Positions 45,756-58,130 of a stretch of 64,000 nucleotides of DNA are shown here, one piece after another. A program made the translations under genes and the position numbers. Under the pieces are notes generated by a model. The model saw only the letters and a list, made by a program, of their open reading frames with translations, ran no database searches and had not been told where the DNA came from. The stretch comes from Opisthorchis felineus (Eukaryota; Platyhelminthes; Trematoda; Opisthorchiida; Opisthorchiidae), in the NCBI GenBank assembly GCA_004794785.1, contig SJOL01006525.1, positions 194,123-258,122 on the forward strand, read 5' to 3'. The number at the start of each line of letters is the position of its first letter. Position 1 is the stretch's first letter.

Positions 45756-48700
45756 ATACGGTATTGAAGTGTCTTCAGCCCGATTACTGCACGGAGGAAA
45801 TTTTTTTTAATGACTAACGGAGCTCGTCTTCAGAGTGTTTTTTGGATGGAGATTTTCAATGGAGAAAACTCTATATGTAACACAAAAGATGACAGTAGCC
45901 AAGTCTGTCACTATCAGGCATACTTTGAATGAAATTTTCCAATACAGAGAGCGTTTACATGTTTTTCAGCTGTATATGAGCAACACATCAAGTGTAAGGT
46001 TTCCGCCATCCACAAAAACAACCACAGAATCTTTCACACATCGCTACGAACAACAACCACTGGGAGAATGTCTTCCACTACCCGTCATTTGTGGATGCGC
46101 TCAGGGGCAGTTCGCACTACCTCATTCCGGCTAGCCCAGGAAAGCCAGTGAGCCTGACTGAGACTGGTGTGGGCCAATCAGAATTGAGGCGTAGGAGGAG
46201 TGTTCAAACAAGTGTTGTGAACACAAATAAATATTGATTCTTAAGTCATATTTGTCAGAACAGCCCACATGTCCAGAAAGCGGTTTACGTCGATTCATGG
46301 ATGTTTCAAATTTGGCACATAAAAGACACGACCAATTAATTTGCATGACAAGAGCGCCTGAACTGCAACCCACAAACTGTCATACCTGAAAGGCTGTCTA
46401 TCGCAGTGAGTACAAAAAAACATTTTGGAATGTTCGTCGTTGAAAAAGCCAACGAAATTCAACTTTACAGCAGTGAGTGATCAAACGTGGACCCAGGAAA
46501 CATCATTTTTCAAACCTAGTTGCAACTTTTTGGAGTTGTGGTGAGACATTGTCCTGATAACCTCCAGATGTCATGGTTACCTCATGAGTGCCACTTCCTG
46601 AAATTCTAACCCGTCAAAAGTATGAAAATGCACATAGTGAACAGTACACTGTCAAGCCGGCACAGCGGAGTGCCAGAGAGAATGTGTGGTACTTCCTTTG
46701 TGGAGAACCCCTCACCCCCAGAGGACATCATCGCGGAAAATTCAGTTTTGTTTTTCTGTTGTAATCTTCCACCTCCCCCCAAGGAAATTAACCCTACAGG
46801 ACCAAACAGCAGACATTCTAGTTCCCCGTATAACTGAGTCGCTCCGCAAGAGAAACACCCTATACAATTCGCCCAGGGTTACTCATCACGCTAAAAGGTT
46901 ACTGTTATAATCGATGAGGACAGTCTGTCTCGCCACACTAACGCATTACTCCTGACTGGAATGAACTTGGTTCGGCCAGTAATTTAGCTTACGATACAGG
47001 CACAACACCACTCTGGCCAGTTTCTCTAGAGCTTGACGGCAGCGAAACCGGGACACATGGTAACTGCCCTTGATACCGTTGTTATACTGCAAAGTAACGT
47101 TTTGACAACCCAGTTTATTCTTTTTTTATTGCGGTTCACCCAGGCGGCGCAAAATTAACTCAATCGTGATGACAGAGGTGACGGGTCTGATGACCATTTT
47201 AAAGGTTTACCACATTGTGTGAAAATTTTAAAGTCAAAACACAGCGTAGTGAAATACGATGCTGTAATCCGATGTTTCGGTTACCGTGGGTAACCTTTTT
47301 CACCACACTGAATTAATAAGTCAAAATGGATATGCGAGACTAATGAATGTCTTGAAGTTTCGTTCTAAACGGAGCATCGCAGACTCACAAATGCTGCCTG
47401 AGAAAGAGTGCGAACATGACTGCCTTGCTTTTACGTAGAGTGCTGCCCGGTTCATGCGAGGAAAGACCCCGGTTGAGAAGACATTTTGGTATTCAACTAC
47501 GTTATTTCAAGGGCGGAACACCGTTCAACCCCGTGATCACCGGTCTGACTTGACGCTTGCCAAGTTAGCTGGTGGAAGCATATAATGTAGGACCAAACTC
47601 TTGACATACTTGTATTGTAGTGGGACGCAACGTGGCAGTACGTTGTGACTCGTGTTGTTGATGCTCGTAACCAAGGAGATGCAACGATGTAGATCACGAG
47701 ATGGTATATGCGGACACTGAAACTTGTCAGTATGTGGATTGAAATATATGATACCCAAGCTCCTCCTCAGAAGACCGCAAATTGGAATTTTCAGTAGCGG
47801 GTGGTGCGTGAACAAAAACGCACAAAATGGTTGAAAGACTTGGACGTGTACGTGACTAGTAGCAAGGTGGACAACTGCTGTAAGACAAGACCCTTCGTAC
47901 AAACAATACTTGTCAGGATCTTACTAGGCTTGGGTGTGCTTTTGAGTGTGAGCAGATTAGATCGAACAGATAGCTATTATCCCGTTCACTGAGCTGGGCA
48001 GTTTGTCAAGTGCCTGCTTTAAGGGGCAGTCGTGATATTCCCACTGGCTTGTTGCCAATTCCCATCAGAGGCAAAGAAGTCCTCTCTGAACGGGACAAAG
48101 GACAATAAACGAGGATCAAGTACTTCGATGGACCTCTCTCAAAGGACCTCTCCCGGTTATTGATACGTACTCATGAGCTCGCAGGTGAATGATTCCTGGT
48201 GGTTAACGTACTAACGATAAAACTTGAAGTTGGGCCACTGAATGCATAGCAGCGACAACCTTGTCTAGAGTAGTCTCAGTAAGGCTTGCCTCAATGACCG
48301 ATCACCAGGTAAATTAAATTAGGATGGCCGTGTCTGTGTTTGAGCAGATGATGCTATAGGAGAGAACCAACATGGAAAGTCTTGTCCAGCGGAGACATCT
48401 GGTGGCCAACTGAGGCCTGAACTGTATGTTGTCTTCCTGTGTTGTTGTCCTGGGCTTTTGAAAGCAGTTTATTCGGGTGCCTGCTGGCGCTCAACCTCTC
48501 TGTTATGGAACAATCACTACGTTGGAAGGAGAAAGTACCACCACTGTCGACTCTGTCACTCACCAAAGTACCCAAAGGATTGTGAGTAAAGGAGACCGAG
48601 AAAAAGATCTGTCCCTTTTAGATGATGGCTATTCGAAAGAACGCCAGAGGCTCGTCAATTTAATAGGATGTTCGGCAGCCGTCGATCAATAAATCTAAGA

Positions 48701-49319
48701 TCTATGATGTGCTAGTTTGGAAGTATGAAATGAAGCGCCACGAGAATTGTGGAATTTGCAAGGATGAAAGCATGATTAATATACACGACAACAAACAGTA
48801 GAAAGTAAACATGAAGACCTATAGATGTTGCCTCTGTACCCGCGGCAGAAGCATGGCGTTTTCTGGAATACTTGTGTGGAAGCAGGCGGTACGACTGAGC
48901 CATGGATTGGGATAGTATCCTGACCAACACTACTTAGATGCGGTCAAAAGTTATGCGGTAAATGAACTATCTAGAACCTTCTTCAAAAGCAGGCAGCAGT
49001 TCATTCTGATATGTTTCAGTGCCAGCGCGAACAAAACCAGTCTACTTTTCCAACGACAATACGCACCAGTCGTGTTGAGAGGTGCGAGTAAGTTCTGAAA
49101 ACATTGCCTCTGTTGAGGCTACCAGGTTTTGAGAAGCAGCAAGGTCACATGAAACCGAATGTCCTCGTGTGTACGGTGTAGTTTTATACCTCTAGACTCT
49201 CCATTCGCTTGCTTACATTGCCGCTCACATACCGTATGCGTCTGCTGCCGGTGTGCCAACGGTATCGGATCCACGCCCAGAGCTGTCGCCCAACATGCGT
49301 GACTAAGACCCTCAGTCCT
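45756..49319. other. Intergenic stretch without recognised genes
   Basis: ORFs up to 121 codons (47537-47902 minus) have no family features. A partial relative of the 37.4 kb repeat (CACTGAGCTGGGCAG) lies near 47990. Otherwise I see nothing. Confidence 0.5.
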
Positions 49320-49991
49320 GTTATTCATGGAAAACGCCACCCACAATCCAAAGACAGGCACTCGAGGTCATGGAGGGTTCTACGTATCTTGGAAGTTATA
49401 TTAGTTCCGACTGTACTGTGACAGAGGAGGAAACTTCACGAAACTGCAAGGCTCGAGTCGCATTTGCTAATTTGCGACGCCTGCAGAAACAAAGTGGCAT
49501 ATCCCTGAACCTCAAAGGATGTGTGTATCAGGCTACAATACGGAAGGTCTTGTTTTATGGCTATGAGAGGTGGTCTCTTCGAGCAGCGGAACCGACATGT
49601 CTGAAAGTCATCGACCACCGTTGTCTCAGAACCATAGCTAGTGTAGGATGGTATCGGCGACTCCGTAACGAGAAAAACTGGGAGCGAGTGTTCGCTTGTG
49701 CAACCGGAACTTCCATCCACGGATTGCGTTGGTTAAGCCATGTATTGCGCATACCAAACCATCCTATACCGAAGAGAGTGCTGTTTTCCGTGTCCGATTC
49801 AGAGTAGTGCAGGCAGAGAGGTGGCCAACCTTTGGCCTGGCAGAGGGGCCTGAAAGAGCTTACAAAGTCCGAGTACCGTTGTTGCGACTCGCCTTACAGG
49901 ATAGGGTCCGCTTGATCCCCACTGTGTCTGGTTGGAGACGCTATAAGATATGACTGCTAATATATATCAATGGCGTTCCTGTTGTTAGTTT
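49320..49991 (+). mobile_element. RTE-like LINE remnant: reverse transcriptase C-terminal tail
   Basis: Frame 49370-49807 reads STYLGSYISSDCTVTEE, ARVAFANLRRLQKQ, VYQATIRKVLFYGYERWS, RCLRTIASVGW, LRWLSHVLRIPNHPIPKR. These are the standard 3' end of RTE/CR1-type LINE polymerases after the catalytic domain. A second frame continues the Lys/Arg-rich end to about 49985. The catalytic RT motifs are absent, the copy is 5'-truncated and it is frameshifted. It ends where a minus-strand endonuclease fragment begins. Confidence 0.85.
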
Positions 49992-51164
49992 CATGGCCTT
50001 TCTGGCAGCAAGAAGATCTGCTGATCTCGAAGATATCCAGTTTTCATTGAGTTGAGTCAGATGGGCTGGACAAACAGTTCTGAAAGCTGCGAGCATTGCT
50101 TCTTTAACTCGGCTCCATTCAACTTCTAAGCAATCTTCGTCATTCCCATGACTGTGCGTTTCCAGTAGCTTTCTAGCCAGATCGGTCCGATACTCTTCAG
50201 CTACTGAAACTTGTCGAAGCTGATGAACGGAGCTGCTCTCCTTTGGCACGTATAATGCTGACGGAAAGCGAAGTGCTACCGGGCCCGCACGATGGCGTGA
50301 CCAGAGTCAAGTTGCGTACCCCAGAAGGAACGACAGTCCTTAACCGAGGCTCTCCATCAGTAACTGATAGCCACATGGTCCAATTGAGTCCACGACTGTC
50401 TTTTGGTTGGAGGCCTGCAAATAACTCGATGTGAAAGTTTGTGTTGGAAGTTCTTACTGGCCAGGAACAGACGATGATCTGCACATAACTGAAGAAGTCG
50501 CTCCCCATTATCCGTACGCTCAGCATCGACTTCAAATCTACAACCTAACTGTGCTTCTTCCGGACTTGGTCGTCCAACTTGGGCATTTATATTACCCACC
50601 AGGATTACTATATCCGTCCTTCTTGCCGACTGAAGCAGTCGTGACAGACCTTTGTATGACTCGTCCTTCTCAGTCTCAGAGCTGCAGTCTGTTGGGGCGC
50701 ATGCTGATACGACAAACAAACACCGTTTACCGCATCGACCTGCGTTAATCTTAATTGAGCCAGACAACCGCACAGCGCAAAGGGGACTGTTTACTGGGAT
50801 CCAGTCCAGTAAGGCGCTTTCAGCCCTGAGGCTGAGTGCAACTCCCACACCGTGGATACCACGAGTCATTGCGTCAGCACTACCAGGTACCTGAGGTCGT
50901 CCTAAGAGGCTTAAGGTGCACGACCGTAGTGGGATCATGTATGCGTGTTTCGGAGACACAACATACTTCGACAGGCAGGGAAAGCAAGGCTTCAGCAAGG
51001 ATTGCCTGTTGCCCAATATGACATAGAGTACCGATAGTAAAGGCTGCAACGTGGATCAGATCTTTTGAGGTTAGTAGATAATTATTTTGGTTTACTTTTC
51101 TGGGCGACGGTTGAGACACGGAACAGTGGCCAGGGGATTGGTAGGTGGTTTGATTGCACTGCAT
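49992..51164 (-). mobile_element. RTE-like LINE remnant: APE-type endonuclease domain and linker
   Basis: Minus-strand frames give, in order, IHVAAFTIGTLCHIGQQA and VCCVSETRIHDP (first endonuclease motifs), ALLDWIPVNSPLCAVRLSG, LFVVSACAPTDCSSE, TDIVILVGNINAQVGR, NGERLLQLCADHRLFLA, WTQLDHVAISYRW and DLLAARKAMKL. Frame breaks occur near 50880 and 50360. The usual catalytic GD-F/M-NA is GNINA, so the active-site Asp is lost. The fragment stops in the linker before the reverse transcriptase. Confidence 0.87.
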
Positions 51165-52300
51165 TGCACGATAGGTGGGGAGGGAGTGTGGGAGAAGGCC
51201 GGTGAGCGAACAGCTGCAGTGGCGAATGATACTTCCCCGTTGTCCAAGCCGAAGAAGGGGGTTTGGTTGAGGTACCCCACTTGAGCCCTTGACTTAAAAG
51301 TCTGACCCACAAGGCAGTGGGAAGATGTAGGGTTTTGTTCGGGGGACCCTGCCCCTAGCCTCTGACTCAATAGTCTGAACCGCGAGACAGTGGGGTTTTC
51401 TGGAACCCTGCCCGTAGCCTCTGACTCAATAGTCTAACCCACTTGGCTGTGGGGAGCCGGCCGGGCCCGAGGACGCAGGGAGTAAGGCATTACTGTCTCA
51501 CTCCTGATGCGATTGCGCACAGCAGGTGCCTTTTGAGCGCTACCGGAATCTCTGGTTTTAAAAGTATTTCGACCGTATTGAATAATGCGCCGGTGGTCAC
51601 GGTCAACCGTTGGGCGATTGGAGTGTGCGGTTTTTAGGGCCGACCTTTTCTAACCCGTACTTCCTCGGGGAAAGGCAGCATCGCTGCCTCCGTAAATATT
51701 GACATGCTGGTCGCCTGGGGGAAACGCCTTACTCTCCTCACACCCCTATCACAGAGGACAGTACGATTTTACCTCCAGACCACCCCATAGTACGATTACT
51801 CGCAGTACGTGGACTCCCTGTTCTTCATCGGATTGCTTCCCGTTGGGCTTCCTAGCACGGTTCAACCTTTAGGAACTGAGTTCCAGCCAATATAGCCTAC
51901 CGGGTCTTTGCAGCACCGAGGCCCGACCACCACGACAAGGTGACAGCTTTAGAGCGGTCCCGCCACTCACCTTGCAGCAAAGGTTGCTCAGTCCGACAGT
52001 GGTGTAATAACGTGTGTTTGTGTGTGAATTTGTGCCCCGTCTGGTGAGTCTGCGCTGACTTGTTCTGTCGTGAATTCCGTGTGAACGCACCGCCAGTCAG
52101 AATCACGAGATTGGCCTCGGAAGGAATGACCGCAACCCACACTCGCTCGCCGTTGTCTGGTGTGCGGACATCGACAGTGCGCTGTGCCGGTCAGTGACAG
52201 ACTTGTGTACTTGTTGACGTAACGGACGTGGACAATTGAGGTTTGTTTTGTAATTTTCCTCACGTTTCCTAAACAGTACCGTAGACTTTCGAACCCAATT
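51165..52300 (-). mobile_element. Probable 5' untranslated region of the LINE remnant
   Basis: GC-richer than its surroundings, without ORFs, and directly upstream (minus sense) of the endonuclease start. It includes a three-unit tandem repeat. The assignment is by position and composition only; the outer end is uncertain. Confidence 0.4.
51277..51470. repeat. Three imperfect tandem units of ~60-72 bp
   Basis: The phrase GACT(T/C)AA(A/T)AGTCT(G/A)A(C/A)CC and a following (C)AGTGGG or TGTGGGG word recur at about 51293, 51365 and 51426, with CCCTGCCC(C/G)TAGCCTCTG between units. Subrepeats of this sort are common in LINE 5' UTR promoters. Confidence 0.75.
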
Positions 52301-53829
52301 CTTCCTTTTTATAGTCGGGAACGTCAAATACTGTCGGCTAACAAGGCTTCAGTATCCATGGTGTCTCCTTCTTCCGCAAAACGGCGTTCCAATGAGTTCC
52401 GCTGAGAACTTCCATCTTATGGATACCAATGGCTCACGTCCTGTGAAGTCAGTCAGCCGGGTATTCATCCCTCCTTGAATTGCTGTCAGTGTTACGCCCG
52501 TTGTTATTTTGGGAATAGTGACGTGAACAAAGTGAACACCTATTGGTGATAGAGTTCATAGCGAGATTACCATCACACTGCAGTCACCACTCAGGCAAGT
52601 GAGTGAATACCAACGGAAACAATACTTGGACTGAAGTTCCAAAAACAACAGGTCTTGCGATGGGAATTATCAAGGTGACAATCACTGTTCTTTAACAAGC
52701 CGACAACTTGGTTCATTTCTCTGGAGGTGCAAAACTCACGACTGCTTGCTCGAATTTCAATAAAGACGAGACACGAAATCCAAACACTTACAAAACCCAA
52801 GGGATATCACAATAAATGGTATGACCAGTATAACTCTTTTGGAAATGGTGGAGGAGCAGAGGTTTTTTTAAATTTTTCTAACCCACCCAAATCATTGTCT
52901 TCCAAGGACACGGATCTGAAGGTTGAAAGGTTGAAGAATGCATGCTGCAACGTGATGTTGTAACAAGTTGTTGCTGTTGTTAGGCGAGAACTAACAGTAC
53001 CAATGGCAAAGTGAAACACCTTTCAAAAACAAGACAAACCAATGAATCACCTGGACTCAAACAAGAATACTTAAACGATGCAATAGAATCTCGCAAGGCC
53101 ATTTGCTGTTGAACAGCTACAGTGTAGGTTCTAATCCGCACTGAACGCTTATTGGGCCGCTTTTTCCCTAACCCTGACCCCGCCCCTAACCCTACTAGTA
53201 AACTGCAGCCACTCGACTCCAATATGTCCAGACGGTTAGACTGGGATTTAGAATCAACCGACTAAGATGTTTAATAAAGAGCTGTGAAGACACAAGTTCA
53301 ATCTTTGAAGGAAATGAATTTTCCACACTCCTTTTACATGCCAGTATGGTTCATCCCTTGATTAAACGAGCTAACTTCGGATGGTTTGAATGAGAATCCT
53401 GAAGAGTGATATCGTACCTTGTGGTAAACTATGCGCTATTGAAACACAGAAAGTGCCTGTCTCGTGCCAACAGACAGAATCCTTTCTAAAACATGGTTTC
53501 GGACGAATCGACCGGACAAATATTGATACTTCTACGATAGGAATATCTTCGATCTTGATTGGTACTTACGAGGCAGGAGCGCTGTACGTTTTAGCATCGT
53601 TAAAGCTAGGTGCTGAGATTTCATAGGAGGGCTATGTACGGGTTACACAGGCGTGACCCCAGTCGGAGTGCATGGCACAAAATGCTCCGTAAGCTTTACA
53701 CTACTGCGAATGTCGCAGTAGTAAAAAGTCTAAAACAAGCAGTTCAGCCAACGACAGCAGCTATTGCACGTTACTTGTTGTTTAACGGGAGGGACGGTGT
53801 TCAATGCCGAATTGGGCGAGAGTTGACCC

Positions 53830-54479
53830 GATTTTACAGAAACAAGAGAGGATACGCAGTTGGAGATTTTCTGCAAGATACCACAAGTGACTGCTGAACG
53901 ATCAGTAAGGAGTCTGGAATCACGAAATCGAACAGCCAACAGATAGAGTTTCTGCTATGAGCGGACTGATGAAAATTACCGCATTTTGCGACGGAAGCGG
54001 TTGTTGGATTCAGAATTGAAGGCAGAAACAAGAGGCTTGTGGTATATGTCCACAGCAAACGACCTGCCTTCCAGAAGGTACCGAAAATATCTGACAACCA
54101 GGTAAATAGCCAAGAACTCCCAGCTGAAAACATTGTAATTAATTAGTTTGTGCCAGTTCTAAGTTTCAGGAGAAATAGGCCAGTGGTTGTTCATTACTCT
54201 GGCGAGTCTGCTGGATGAAGACACCAACGGAAAGCCGGAAGAAATTAGTTCCTAAGGATTCCTAGGTTAGGACTGTAGTGAGTTAACATAGAGGCATCGA
54301 CCAAGGCAGTTTTGACAACATGAATTGCGTCAATGGCCGGTGGAGTCAGGGACAGGCACTTGGGATTAGACTGTAGAAGAGCCGAATAATTGGGAACAAA
54401 GCGACCATAGCAATTGATGATTTCTATTAAAAAAATCGGAATAAACTTTCAACTGATTGTGATAGCTTGCAAATAGGGG
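53830..54479 (-). pseudogene. Ty3/gypsy RT end and RNase H remnant
   Basis: After the SINE the minus strand resumes with INCYGRFVPNYSALLQSNPK (RT thumb), AIDAIHVVKTALVDASMLTH, then a QPLAYFSRNL-like step (with changes), LAIYLVVRYFRYLLEGRSF and YHKPLVSAF (RNase H, normally DHKPL), and DSRLL. Several stops. No integrase is seen downstream. Confidence 0.78.
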
Positions 54480-54612
54480 AAGAGATGGTTCAGTGGTTAA
54501 GGCGCGAATTAACTGACCGGAAGGTCCGTGTTTCGAACCCAACCTCTGCATCTTGATTAAAGTCTTCTGGCATGGCAGCTAGGCACCGAAATGGTGTTAC
54601 AACTGAACGATT
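54480..54612 (+). repeat. tRNA-derived SINE family A inserted in a Ty3/gypsy element
   Basis: Box A GATGGTTCAGTGGTTAAGG and a near-intact box B, then a deletion of about 45 bases in the body, and the 3' end GGCACCGAAATGGTGTTACA. Reverse transcriptase coding remnants of a minus-strand gypsy element lie on both sides, so the SINE is the younger insertion. Confidence 0.82.
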
Positions 54613-55180
54613 TTTTATCATTGGCATCAATACGGTACCAAAGAAATGCCAACGTAGTCAAACCGAAAACGCACCTGGACGCACTGACGATGAGACCGCA
54701 TTGTGGGTCAATAGAAAACTAACGGCAAATGCAGTGTGTCCAAAAATACTCCGGATGGCAATAAGAATGTCAGCGATGTAGGCAAAAGCAAAGTCCAAAT
54801 GACCAGTGAGACCTCGAAATAATCGAGGAGCAGTAAGTAAACCAGAGACCTACGAACGAACGCATACGGTCCAAAAGGAGTTGTTACTGCGATTTTTTGG
54901 AATATCATCAGGGGGTGGGTGGAATTTAGTGGTATGCGCGCACTAAATCAATTCGATAAAATACACCTTTCCGTGTAACTCAATAGAACAAGCATGAATT
55001 TAAGGAATAAGATAGCAACAGGGACTGTTGGGCAGACGGATGACGCCAAGGCGAAGCATACGGTAGAACTCCATCTTCGTGGCCTTGGGGAAGACAAAAA
55101 GGCCTCCGGTAAGTAGTTTATTAACGACTTCATGCTTGGAATCCGGGGAAATCTGTACAGGAGGGTGGGGGTGAGTACTC
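54613..55180 (-). pseudogene. Ty3/gypsy reverse transcriptase remnant (5' part)
   Basis: Minus strand reads KMEFYRMLRLGVIRLPNSP (start of RT), a large deletion, then PKNRSNNSFWTVCVRS and GHLDFAFAYIADILIA. The catalytic Y-x-DD is YIAD (54769-54780), so one Asp is gone. The SINE at 54480-54612 interrupts the domain. Confidence 0.75.
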
Positions 55181-55223
55181 ATTTAGTAGCACAGAATACT
55201 CCGTTTGCGTTGGCAAGGTCGCC

Positions 55224-55480
55224 TTACGTGGAATTGATGGAGATGGCTTTACAGAGAACACTTTCGGAGAGTTTTCTGTGTTTGAGTTCAACAATGAAGG
55301 CCAACCGCGTGGAGAAGTCGGTTCCGATTACTGGACTCTGCACATTAGCAGTGGTGAAAACCCGCAGGTGGAATGACCGTAGGTTTTGATCTCGAATGTA
55401 CTGGCCGCCGGAAGTCTGGACAGGATAGTTTTAGGTTGTTGTTGTTAGAACCTACAGGCATTATAAAACGGAACTCAGTG
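55224..55480 (-). pseudogene. Ty3/gypsy protease C-terminal remnant
   Basis: Minus strand reads VFTTANVQSPVIGTDFSTRL, then ELKHRKLSESV. This corresponds to the conserved PIIGADF-L-x-x-[FL] end of gypsy proteases and the link to the reverse transcriptase. The D-T/S-G active site upstream is not recognisable. Confidence 0.7.
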
Positions 55481-55849
55481 ACAGTTTCTGTTAGGAACTT
55501 CTGAAAGTGTGAAGGGGCACAATTCCCGTTGGCCAGCACTAGTCATCACCCTCATTGACTGGCTAAAGCGTTTCCTGAGGAGCGTGTGAAAAATGCCTTG
55601 AGGTGTGCACATAGAAGAATGTGTTCGCTTGTCTTATCACTAAAGCGTCGTAAGTAATGTTACGCGCTGTCGGTATGTTTCCGCGTCTGGGATCGGGAAA
55701 TTGTAAGGGCACCGGTTGGGGGGGGGCTACATTCAGTCTGACGCGCATCGGGCTGGTATTTTTGCTGATGTAGTTGAAGTTGGGAACTGGTGCTGTCGGG
55801 GGGTCGAAGTTGAGTAAGTAGGTGTGGAAGCTCTCGTGCACATTATTTG

Positions 55850-56120
55850 ATGTATCTACCAGTTTTTCCGAAGGGTGCCTGCCTCATGCTGCTACGAGCA
55901 AGAAAACATACGTTCTACCACCTGAAGTGTGCAATTACCCAGTCCGACTCCAGACAAAAGCGTGCGTTAGAGAATACCCTTCAATTTTGCATGGGGTTCG
56001 ACTCCCGGCAAGTTTCTCATAACGTCGACGACTTCGGTGGCAATGTCAACAGGAAATTGAGTAAACGTGGGTGTTTGGGAAGTAATGCCCCTGTCACACA
56101 CACGGGCCTTTAAATGCGCA
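55850..56120 (-). pseudogene. Ty3/gypsy gag remnant
   Basis: Minus strand: TQFPVDIATEVVDVMRNLPG then a P-x-AKLK stretch and, after a break, a LLSGVGLGNCTLQVVERM-like part. This is the capsid segment common in flatworm Ty3/gypsy gag (decay of the usual LLSGEELGDRRPSQLLRRM pattern). Stops and frame changes follow. The proposed 5' LTR was not found. Confidence 0.6.
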
Positions 56121-56896
56121 CACCAAAAGCGAGGATTAGAAGAACTAAACGAAAGAAGGGCTTTCAGTCATCTCAGAGATTAAAGACATAATTGCCATGA
56201 TGAGGAAACAAAACGACGCAGGACCTAGGCAGAACTAATATGAGTCAAACTGCTCATTTATCGGCTACAACAACAAACGCGCTGTCATACTGCGACGGTA
56301 GAAATCCTTATTAAGGCTGAACGGGGAACAGTGCACACCATCTAGACCATTAAATATTAGTTTTTCTTATCGCTAGAGATACTGTTACCCTAGTTGTTTT
56401 AATCTGAAGCTCAGACGTGTGGTGTTAGCAATAGTCATCTTAGAAATTATCGTTAGGCAAGTGTGATGTGTTTCTGTGATTTCGTTGCCCACCTTGTTCG
56501 GAACTATGTGCGCCAGCCTACTACATTGACTTTCCCAGATGAAGCTACGCTCACACTATCCGCAAGGTCTGTGGCGGAAACCCATGAATTATCCTCTAAT
56601 CATTCTCTAGCGTGGGCATGCGCTTTGTATATGAGTTTTCATTTAAAGAATGAATATGCCCCACAAACACTGAGTCTAACTATCCGCTCAAATTTGGCGA
56701 AAAGTCCAGAAAGAGGAATTGCAATGGGAGAATTTCGTGCGCTAATGTGAGACTCCCGGTTGCAACTCTTTCAGCATACGACCAGTGGCACTACCGGCGG
56801 CGAGTCAACCGTCTGGTGAGATACGTTGTGGGAGTTCGTGGACACGTTTTATGGCGCTCAAAAGCAAACGCGGTCTTTCTTTCTTTCCCTTTGAAC

Positions 56897-57059
56897 TCGA
56901 GATAGCTCAGGGGTTAAGGACAAGAAGGTCCGTGGTTCGAATCCAACCTCTGCATGTCGGTTGATCCTGTCTAGGTTTAGGCAACCTGGCAGTATCTCAG
57001 GCCTCGTGTTTCTTTCGGGTGGCAAGGTAGCTAGAAATCGGGCGTTACAGCTGAACGGT
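56897..57059 (+). repeat. tRNA-derived SINE family A, small deletions
   Basis: TCGAGATAGCTCAGGGGTTA box A, then a deletion of about 15 bases before GGTCCGTGGTTCGAATCC (box B), a complete body, and a shortened 3' end. It lies just upstream (minus-strand sense) of the gypsy remnant. Confidence 0.82.
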
Positions 57060-57739
57060 CATCTTTGGAATACAAGCTACTCTGGTCATGGAGCGGTTAC
57101 CCATCACAGTATCAAGATCGTCCACACACGGAAGGGTGCACAATGGCAAAACGATCCAGGAGAATCAACTCCAGTAGTTCCCAACCACACCCCCACCCCC
57201 AAAAAAAGACAGACCACTCCCCTAGAGGGAGGCAAATACTCCTCCCCGTGGCGGCTTCTCTTTGGGGGAGGGTGATGTTCCCAGTAACTGTCATCTGGGG
57301 TCGGGTTTGGGTGTTACAACGATCCAGAATTTCGTATTTCAAAGATTAAACCATGCCAGGAAGAACAAAGGGGAGCAGCCACTGAAGTGCAGCGACCGTT
57401 TTTACTAAGGGGAGGTGTGGGATGAGAGCAGAAGGGCGCCCGCTACGGTCTTTTCATATTTACGGAAGCATCAATGCAGTCTTTCCCCGAGGAACAACAG
57501 GTCAGAGAAAATTTACTCCGAAAATCCACACAATCGGAACACCCTATGGTTTCCAACGACCGCCAGTACGGTGTAAAGTCACTAGTCCTTGTCAACAGCC
57601 CCATGTAGTCCAAACATCAGTGAATTTGCCCCATTTACGGGGTCAATAAGAATTTCACTGAAGCTGAACGGTTATGAAGCTCGACTTGTCTGATCTGAGA
57701 ACACTAAATGAACTCAAACCCGGTGCCTTGGCAGAATAG

Positions 57740-58130
57740 CAGGCGTTAGCTGGCTGCAGCCCGTTCGTCATGAAGTAGTGTGTAGGCGTGTACTTGGTGA
57801 TGAATCAGAATCATTGGAGCAGCAAGACTCACCAAGTTAAATTGGTTGGGTCGTGTACTACGTATGCCCAAATGACGATTATCAAATAACGCACTGTTTT
57901 CAACCCAAAACTCATGTTGGCCAATGGCTCGTAAGGAACAGGCCATGACTTGACAATGAGAAGTCAAAGTGGCTACTGGCAAACTGAGTGCTGTGGGATC
58001 TTCGCTCCCTCTTGGTTGGAGTCAGCGTGGTACTTATCGTACGGTGTGAGGAACCCACAATAACCGACCCCAGTGACAAGCATTCCTGGACAAACTGTCT
58101 AGCTAAAATTCAACCGTCGTTGTTTGGTGG
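57740..58130 (+). pseudogene. Possible second RTE-like reverse transcriptase tail
   Basis: Plus-strand pieces RHEVVCRRVLGDESESLE and, after a frameshift, KLNWLGRVLRMPK resemble the VRRRVLG...LRWLGHVLRMP segment of LINE polymerase tails. Very decayed, with many stops. Confidence 0.35.
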
